Part shown: positions 59,214 through 64,000 of the stretch, in pieces
Layout: each line of letters opens with the position of its first letter
Numbering within the stretch: the first letter of the stretch is position 1
NCBI GenBank assembly: GCA_048270225.1
Contig: JBLWTG010000002.1
Coordinates: forward strand, 1-64,000
Source of the DNA: Allopusillimonas sp048270225
GTDB taxonomy: Bacteria > Pseudomonadota > Gammaproteobacteria > Burkholderiales > Burkholderiaceae_B
Reading direction: 5' to 3'
DNA length: 64,000 nucleotides
Notes under the pieces: generated by a model
What the model was told of the DNA's origin: nothing
What the model saw: only the letters and a program-made list of their open reading frames with translations
The model's database searches: none
Program-made: the position numbers and the translations under genes

Positions 59214-59754
59214 GATTTTCGTCCTCGTCTTCATCGAAGTCGTCGTCATCATCGTCGTCTTCGTCTTCGTCGTAGCCATCCTCGTCTTCGGACTCGGGTT
59301 CGAGCGCGGCGACCAGGTTGGCCATTTCAACGGCAGCACGGGCGCAGTCGCGGCCCTTGTCGGCTGCGCGCTCCTCGGCCTGCTCCTCGGTATCGGTGGT
59401 GAGCACGCCATTGGCGACCGGGATGCCGGTTTCAAGCGCCACGCGGCTGATCGACGATGCGCTTTCGTTGCTGACGATCTCGAAATGGTAGGTTTCGCCG
59501 CGAATGACTGCGCCCAGGGCGATCAGTGCGTCGAACTCGAAGGTCTCGGCCATTTGCGCCAGCGACACGCCCAGTTCAAGCGCACCCGGCACGGAAACAA
59601 CCATGACATCGCGCTCGTCTACGCCCAGCTCGGCGAGCTCGGCCAGGCAGGCCTCGAGTTCGGCCATGCCGATTTCCTCGTTGAAACGAGCCCGCACGAT
59701 ACCGATGTGCAGGCCTTCCCCGTTCATATCGGGAGCCATGGAGTAGGGATTCAT
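59200..59754 (-). CDS. ribH: 6,7-dimethyl-8-ribityllumazine synthase with acidic tail
   Basis: A 184-residue protein. The catalytic core has IGIVRARFNEEI, VSVPGALELGV, ALGAVIRGETYHFEIVSNESA (with the catalytic His), IPVANGVLTTDTEEQA. The last 32 residues are almost only Asp, Glu and a few aromatic residues, which is beyond the usual core length of about 155. It joins the pyrimidine and butanone-phosphate precursors in riboflavin synthesis. It lies 26 bp downstream of ribBA. Confidence 0.96.
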   Translation of the reverse strand: MNPYSMAPDMNGEGLHIGIVRARFNEEIGMAELEACLAELAELGVDERDVMVVSVPGALELGVSLAQMAETFEFDALIALGAVIRGETYHFEIVSNESASSISRVALETGIPVANGVLTTDTEEQAEERAADKGRDCARAAVEMANLVAALEPESEDEDGYDEDEDDDDDDDFDEDEDENLDNR

Positions 59755-59780
59755 AGTCGGTGTCCTATCAAGGTGTGGGT

Positions 59781-60947
59781 TCAGGATTTGGGAGGTTCAC
59801 TATCGTAACCCGTTATGGTCAGGGAAAAACCCGCCATGCTCGGCATTTTGCGAGGGCGGGCAAGCAGCCTGGCCTTGCCGACGTTCAGATCGCGCATGAT
59901 TTGCGCACCGATGCCATAGGTGAGCAGGCCGTAGCGGCTTTCGCGGTCTGATATGGGCGCCTGCGGCGTTTCGGTCTGCTTCCAGGCCTCGAACTGCCCG
60001 AAGACCAGCTCGGGCGAACCCTGGCAGTTGAGCATGATCAGCACGCCCGAGGGTGCCGAGTGGATGGTCCGCAGGGCGCTGGCAATGCTCCAGCTGTGCG
60101 CGGTGGCGCCTTCGAACAGGACATCCAGCAGGCTGGTGGGCTCGTGCACGCGCACCAGGGTCTCGGCATCGGGCTGGATGTCGCCATGCGACAGCGCCAG
60201 GTGCAGGGCGCCCGAGGCCAGGTCGCGGTAGGCAACGGCCTGGAAATCCCCCCAGGGCGTGTCGACCTCGCGGCAGGCCAGGCGCTCTACCATGGACTCG
60301 TGCTCGCTGCGGTACTGGATGAGATCGGCGATGGTGCCGATCTTCAGCCCGTGCTCGCGGGCAAAAAGCTTGAGATCAGGCAGGCGCGCCATGGTGCCGT
60401 CCGGCTTGAGGATTTCGCAGATCACGGCGGCCGGCGTCAGGCCGGCAAGCGCCGTGAGATCACAGCCGGCCTCGGTATGGCCGGCCCGGACCAGCACGCC
60501 GCCGCGCACGGCCTGTACCGGAAAAATGTGGCCGGGCTGGACGAGGTCGGAAGGCCTGGCGTCGCGCGCGACCGCCGCCTGGATGGTGCGCGCGCGGTCG
60601 GCCGCTGAAATACCGGTATCGACCCCCTGGGCCGCCTCGATGGACATGGTGAAGTTAGTGCCAAAGCGCGTGCCGTTGCGACTGGCCATCAACGGCAGAT
60701 CGAGCTGGCGGCAGCGGTCTTCGGTCAGGGTGAGGCAGACCAGCCCGCGCGCATGGGTGACCATGAAGTTAATGGCTTCCGGGGTGACGAACTCGGCCGC
60801 CATGACCAGATCGCCTTCGTTTTCGCGGTCTTCTTCGTCGACCAGGATGACCAGCCGGCCGGCGCGCAGCTCGGCCACGATCTCGGTAACAGGAGAAATA
60901 TCGCAGGACAGCGTAGGGTCTGTGTGTATAGTTGTAGCGTTGCTCAT
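59781..60947 (-). CDS. ribBA: Dihydroxybutanone-phosphate synthase with degenerate GTP cyclohydrolase II domain (RibBA)
   Basis: A 388-residue protein. The N-terminal RibB domain (residues 20-215) keeps VDEEDRENEGDL, FMVTHARGLVCL, GTNFTMSIEA and AGHTEAGCDL. The C-terminal RibA-like domain lacks the zinc cysteines (the C-x-x-G-D-x-x-x-x-x-x-C-x-C region reads V-H-E-P-T-S-L-L-D-V-L). So only the butanone-phosphate activity is expected from it. This degenerate fusion is common in this bacterial family. No FMN riboswitch is visible upstream. Confidence 0.95.
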   Translation of the reverse strand: MSNATTIHTDPTLSCDISPVTEIVAELRAGRLVILVDEEDRENEGDLVMAAEFVTPEAINFMVTHARGLVCLTLTEDRCRQLDLPLMASRNGTRFGTNFTMSIEAAQGVDTGISAADRARTIQAAVARDARPSDLVQPGHIFPVQAVRGGVLVRAGHTEAGCDLTALAGLTPAAVICEILKPDGTMARLPDLKLFAREHGLKIGTIADLIQYRSEHESMVERLACREVDTPWGDFQAVAYRDLASGALHLALSHGDIQPDAETLVRVHEPTSLLDVLFEGATAHSWSIASALRTIHSAPSGVLIMLNCQGSPELVFGQFEAWKQTETPQAPISDRESRYGLLTYGIGAQIMRDLNVGKARLLARPRKMPSMAGFSLTITGYDSEPPKS

Positions 60948-61132
60948 GTTCCAGGCCTGGTAAATGTTGGCTCATTTTAACCCTGCCGGCCAGGATAATT
61001 CCCGGCCATGGGCCAGAACGGGAAACCCGCGCGGCGTTTGCGGTTTATAGTGCTGCGAGGGCGCAGGCGCGCACGCTTCACGCAGCGCCTGTCCCGGCGC
61101 CCAGCGCCGTTCCAGCAATAACCCGGACCATC

Positions 61133-61966
61133 ATGACAGCACATACAGATTCCGCGTCCGACGGGCGACGCAGCATTCAGTCGGTAGAGTCCGGCTTTCG
61201 CCTGCTCCAGGCCCTGGTGGACGCGGGCATTCCCCTCAATCTGCGCGATCTGGCCGCCCGCGCCGACATGACGTCCTCGCGCGCCCACCCCTATCTCGTG
61301 AGCTTCATCCGGGTGGGCGTGGTGCAGCAGGACAGCGCCACGGGCCAGTATGAACTGGGTCCCTTCGCCCTGCAGATGGGGCTGGTCAGCCTGCAGCGCC
61401 TGGACCCCGTACGCATCGCCCTGCCGCATGTCACGCGGCTTGCCGGCCAGATCGGCCATACCCTGGCGATCGCCGTGCTCGGCTCGCACGGCCCGACGAT
61501 GATACATATTGCAGAAGCCAGCTATCCGGTGCATGTCAATATGCGCAAGGGTACCGTCATGTCCATGCGCTACACGGCAACCGGCCATGTCTTTGCAGCC
61601 TGGCTGCCGCCGCGCGTGGCGCAGCACTATATCGATCGTGAAATCGGCGATACCGCCGTGGTGACCAGCGTAAGCCCTGAACTGCCGGATCCGGACACCT
61701 GGCAAGCCCTGGTCGGCAACATACGTGCAGCGGGGCTGGCCCAGGCGCTGGGCAACCCCCTGCCCGGCATTGATGCCCTGTCGGTTCCTGTGTTCGATCA
61801 TTCGGGCAATATCGCGCTGGCGCTGACCAGCCTGGGCCCGAGTTCGCTGTTCGACGCCAGCCCTGAGGGCCCGATCGCCCGCGCGCTGCTCGATTGCGCA
61901 GCCGGCATAGGCGCACAACTGGGCTGCCGGCAGGCGCAGGCGGCAAAGGCGCCGACTCAGGAATAA
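61133..61966 (+). CDS. IclR-family transcriptional regulator
   Basis: A 277-residue protein. The N-terminal HTH has SVESGFRLLQALVDAG, LNLRDLAARADMTSSRAHPYLVSFIRVG, followed by the GAF-like IclR effector domain (YELGPFALQMGL, IHIAEASYPVHVNMRKG, LSVPVFDHSGNIALALTSLG). It is 75 bp upstream of phnD on the same strand. It could regulate the importer or an unrelated carbon-source gene. Confidence 0.9.
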   Translation: MTAHTDSASDGRRSIQSVESGFRLLQALVDAGIPLNLRDLAARADMTSSRAHPYLVSFIRVGVVQQDSATGQYELGPFALQMGLVSLQRLDPVRIALPHVTRLAGQIGHTLAIAVLGSHGPTMIHIAEASYPVHVNMRKGTVMSMRYTATGHVFAAWLPPRVAQHYIDREIGDTAVVTSVSPELPDPDTWQALVGNIRAAGLAQALGNPLPGIDALSVPVFDHSGNIALALTSLGPSSLFDASPEGPIARALLDCAAGIGAQLGCRQAQAAKAPTQE

Positions 61967-61991
61967 CCCTTCGTTTTTTTCTTGTCACAAT

Positions 61992-62030
61992 CCTATATCA
62001 TTAATGCCTAAAACAATTAGATGATATAGG
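61992..62030 (+). promoter_or_regulatory. 10-bp inverted repeat at the phnD leader
   Basis: CCTATATCAT (61992-62001) and ATGATATAGG (62021-62030) are perfect inverted arms 19 nt apart. The right arm runs into the GGGGAGA ribosome binding site (62029-62035). It could be a protein operator or an RNA hairpin that hides the Shine-Dalgarno. Confidence 0.6.
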
Positions 62031-62041
62031 GGAGACAATAA

Positions 62042-63031
62042 ATGAAGCTTCGTACTGTTTTTCTGCTGGGCATGTTTGCCGCGACATTCGGCATGAGCCA
62101 GCTTGCCAGGGCCGACGACTGTCCAAACCGCGGCGATCTTGACGCCATGTACTGCGATGCCAACAAGGATCTGGTTGCCGATACGCCGACTGATCCCGAC
62201 AAACTCAAGACGCCCTCCACGCTTGTCTTCACTTATACGCCGGTTGAGGATCCCGCTGTCTACGCGGAAATCTTCACGCCTTTCACGAAATACCTGTCTC
62301 AGTGCGTAGACCGCAAGGTCGTGTTCTATCAGGTGCAGAGCAACGCGGCCGAGATCGAAGCCATGCGTTCGAACCGGCTTCATGTCGGCGGTTTTTCGAC
62401 CGGCCCTACCAATTTTGCGGTCAATCTGGCTGGCGCGGTCCCGTTTGCGGTCAAGGGAGACGCCGATGGCTTTCAAGGCTATAACCTGATCGTTATCGTC
62501 AAGAAAGACAGCCCATACAAGGCGCTGCGGGATCTCAAAGGCAAGAAAGTGGCGCACACCTCGCCATCGTCCAACTCGGGCAATATGGCGCCCATCGCGC
62601 TGTTTCCCGAGCAAGGCCTGGTGCCCGGCAAGGACTACGCCTTTCTGTATTCCGGCAAGCATGACCAGTCCATCATGGGCGTGAATTCGGGCGACTACGA
62701 TGCTGCAGCAGTGGCCTCGGATGTGTTCCATCGCATGGCAGAACGCGGGCAGATCAAGGAAGACGATTTCCGCATCATTTACACCAGCGAGAAATTCCCG
62801 ACTTCGTCATTTTCCTATGCCTATGATCTGGAGCCTGCTTTCCGCGACAAGATGCTCAAGTGCTTCTATGATTTCCGCTTTCCGGCCGAAATGAAAGAAG
62901 CCTTTGACGGCGCGGACCGATTTTTTCCGGTGACTTATCAGAAAGACTGGAAAATCGTGCGCGAGGTTGCCAAGGCCGGCGGCGAAAGCTTTACAAAGTC
63001 CGCGTACGACAAAGCCAATAAAGGCAAGTAA
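62042..63031 (+). CDS. phnD: Phosphonate/phosphite ABC transporter substrate-binding protein (PhnD-like)
   Basis: A 329-residue exported protein with a signal peptide ending near L-A-R-A. PhnD family features are LVFTYTPVEDPAVYAEIFTP, VVFYQVQSNAAEIEAMRSN, LHVGGFSTGPTNFAVN, and the ligand loop VAHTSPSSNSGNMAP. It binds phosphonates, phosphite or a related oxyanion in the periplasm. First of phnD-phnC-phnE. The ligand cannot be fixed; no phosphonate lyase genes fall inside the window. Confidence 0.92.
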   Translation: MKLRTVFLLGMFAATFGMSQLARADDCPNRGDLDAMYCDANKDLVADTPTDPDKLKTPSTLVFTYTPVEDPAVYAEIFTPFTKYLSQCVDRKVVFYQVQSNAAEIEAMRSNRLHVGGFSTGPTNFAVNLAGAVPFAVKGDADGFQGYNLIVIVKKDSPYKALRDLKGKKVAHTSPSSNSGNMAPIALFPEQGLVPGKDYAFLYSGKHDQSIMGVNSGDYDAAAVASDVFHRMAERGQIKEDDFRIIYTSEKFPTSSFSYAYDLEPAFRDKMLKCFYDFRFPAEMKEAFDGADRFFPVTYQKDWKIVREVAKAGGESFTKSAYDKANKGK

Positions 63032-63036
63032 GCCTT

Positions 63037-63804
63037 ATGGCATCGCTGCACATCAAGGGACTCATCAAGGAGTACAGGGCCAACACGCCGGTGCTGCGGA
63101 ACATTAACCTGTCGTTCAGCGGCGAGGGCCTGACGGCCATTATCGGCCCGTCAGGCACCGGCAAAAGTACCCTGCTGCGCTGTATCAATCGGTTGATCGA
63201 ACCCACCCAGGGCAGCATTGTGCTGCGCGACGACACCACACAGATCGACCTGGCGCGCGTGCGGGGCTCGGCCCTACGCCAGGCGCGTCGGCGCATAGGC
63301 ATGGTGTTTCAGGAGTACAACCTGGTCGAGCGCCTGACCGTCATGGAAAACCTGCTGACCGGGCGCCTGGGCTATACCTCCTTCATCAATGCCTGGCGCC
63401 GCCATTTTGAGCCTGGAGATATCCAGTATGCGTTCGGCCTGCTGGAAACTGTAGGCCTGGGGGGCCTGGCCAATCAGCGCGCCGATGCGCTGTCGGGTGG
63501 ACAGCGCCAGCGGGTGGGCATTGCCCGGGCGCTGATGCAAAGACCGCAACTGCTGCTGGCCGATGAGCCCACCTCGTCGCTGGATCCCAAGACCTCCATA
63601 GAGATCATGGAACTGCTCACGGAGCAGGGTCGGGCCAACAGCATTCCCGTCATTGTGAATATTCACGATGTGGAACTGGCCCGACGCTATGCGACGCGTA
63701 TTGTGGGCATGTCCGGCGGCAACATCGTCTATGACGGCGAGCCCCAGGGCCTGGCATCCGAGGCGCTCAAGCAGATCTACGGAGGCGAGTCATGGCTGGA
63801 ATAG
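63037..63804 (+). CDS. phnC: Phosphonate/phosphite ABC transporter ATPase (PhnC-like)
   Basis: A 255-residue ATP-binding protein with Walker A G-P-S-G-T-G-K-S-T, Q-loop VFQEYNLVERLTVMENLLTG, signature L-S-G-G-Q-R-Q-R and Walker B LLLADEPTSSLD, switch His in VNIHDVELA. It lies 5 bp after phnD and overlaps phnE by 13 bp. It powers the importer at the cytoplasmic face. Confidence 0.96.
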   Translation: MASLHIKGLIKEYRANTPVLRNINLSFSGEGLTAIIGPSGTGKSTLLRCINRLIEPTQGSIVLRDDTTQIDLARVRGSALRQARRRIGMVFQEYNLVERLTVMENLLTGRLGYTSFINAWRRHFEPGDIQYAFGLLETVGLGGLANQRADALSGGQRQRVGIARALMQRPQLLLADEPTSSLDPKTSIEIMELLTEQGRANSIPVIVNIHDVELARRYATRIVGMSGGNIVYDGEPQGLASEALKQIYGGESWLE

Positions 63805-64000
63805 CCGATGCCGGCCGGATCAAACCATTTGCGCTATCGAACAAGGCCAGGCTGGGCCTGATTCTGGTGATCGCCTACGCGATATTCGCCGCCACGCAGC
63901 TTGGGTTTTCATGGGATCGCTTTGCCGCCGGCCTGGGGCACGGCGCCCGGTTTCTGGGGCGCATGTTTCCACCCAGCGTGGAACGCATGGATGTGCTGTG
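63792..64000 (+). CDS. phnE: Phosphonate/phosphite ABC transporter permease (PhnE-like), partial
   Basis: ATG 63792, inside the end of phnC, opens a frame that runs off the right edge. The 69 residues seen include one hydrophobic helix (LGLILVIAYAIFAATQLGF), then an amphipathic segment, FLGRMFPPSVERM, typical of PhnE N-termini. The rest of the permease lies outside the window. Confidence 0.85.
   Translation, partial: MAGIADAGRIKPFALSNKARLGLILVIAYAIFAATQLGFSWDRFAAGLGHGARFLGRMFPPSVERMDVL

Noticed and set aside
60948..61132. Possible FMN riboswitch upstream of ribBA
   Set aside because: The gap is short and none of the conserved RFN-element blocks could be recognised.

Overview
The window looks like a chromosomal segment of a betaproteobacterium of the family Alcaligenaceae (Bordetella, Achromobacter, Advenella or a close relative). 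The clues are the gene order pyrF, pncC, pgpA, thiL, nusB, ribH, ribBA; a RibBA with a degenerate GTP cyclohydrolase II half; three orphan Bug-type periplasmic receptors (tripartite tricarboxylate transport, TTT); and many LysR, IclR and TetR regulators beside catabolic genes. I cannot name the species. No rRNA, tRNA or CRISPR array was seen.

Layout. 1-3932: a very large trimeric autotransporter adhesin on the minus strand, running off the left edge. 4235-8080: an AraC-type regulator, a TauE/SafE permease, an ArsB pump and a glycine-zipper lipoprotein. 8093-11674: a dctPQM-type TRAP transporter. 11905-19746: a PaiB-like protein, an NlpD-like LysM/LytM lipoprotein, a Bug receptor with fumarylacetoacetase and 3-hydroxybutyrate dehydrogenase under a divergent LysR, then a sulfite dehydrogenase pair. 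19792-26639: tctAB with a two-component system, then ergothioneine genes egtB and egtD. 26731-36647: a divergent acyl-CoA catabolic cluster with its own TAXI-TRAP uptake system and TetR regulator. This is the best candidate for an undescribed pathway.

36757-50849 is a mosaic accessory stretch: a class C beta-lactamase, two toxin-antitoxin loci whose toxins are broken while the antitoxins are intact, a flavin monooxygenase and a Bug receptor, a split thiamine-diphosphate decarboxylase with Bug receptor and aldehyde dehydrogenase, a glutathione transferase and an integrase remnant. The aldehyde dehydrogenase and one LysR gene each carry a single-base frameshift.

50953-60947 is core genome: CIRCE-controlled groESL, a MerR/MFS efflux pair, dgkA, pyrF, and the riboflavin/nusB/thiL/pgpA/pncC series. 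61133-64000 holds an IclR regulator and the start of a phnDCE phosphonate/phosphite ABC importer, cut by the right edge.

The genes suggest a metabolically versatile scavenger. Each uptake system (TRAP, TAXI, TTT, Bug, Phn) sits beside, or could serve, a small catabolic module with its own regulator. Functions are assigned from protein motifs read by eye; substrates are mostly inferred or unknown.
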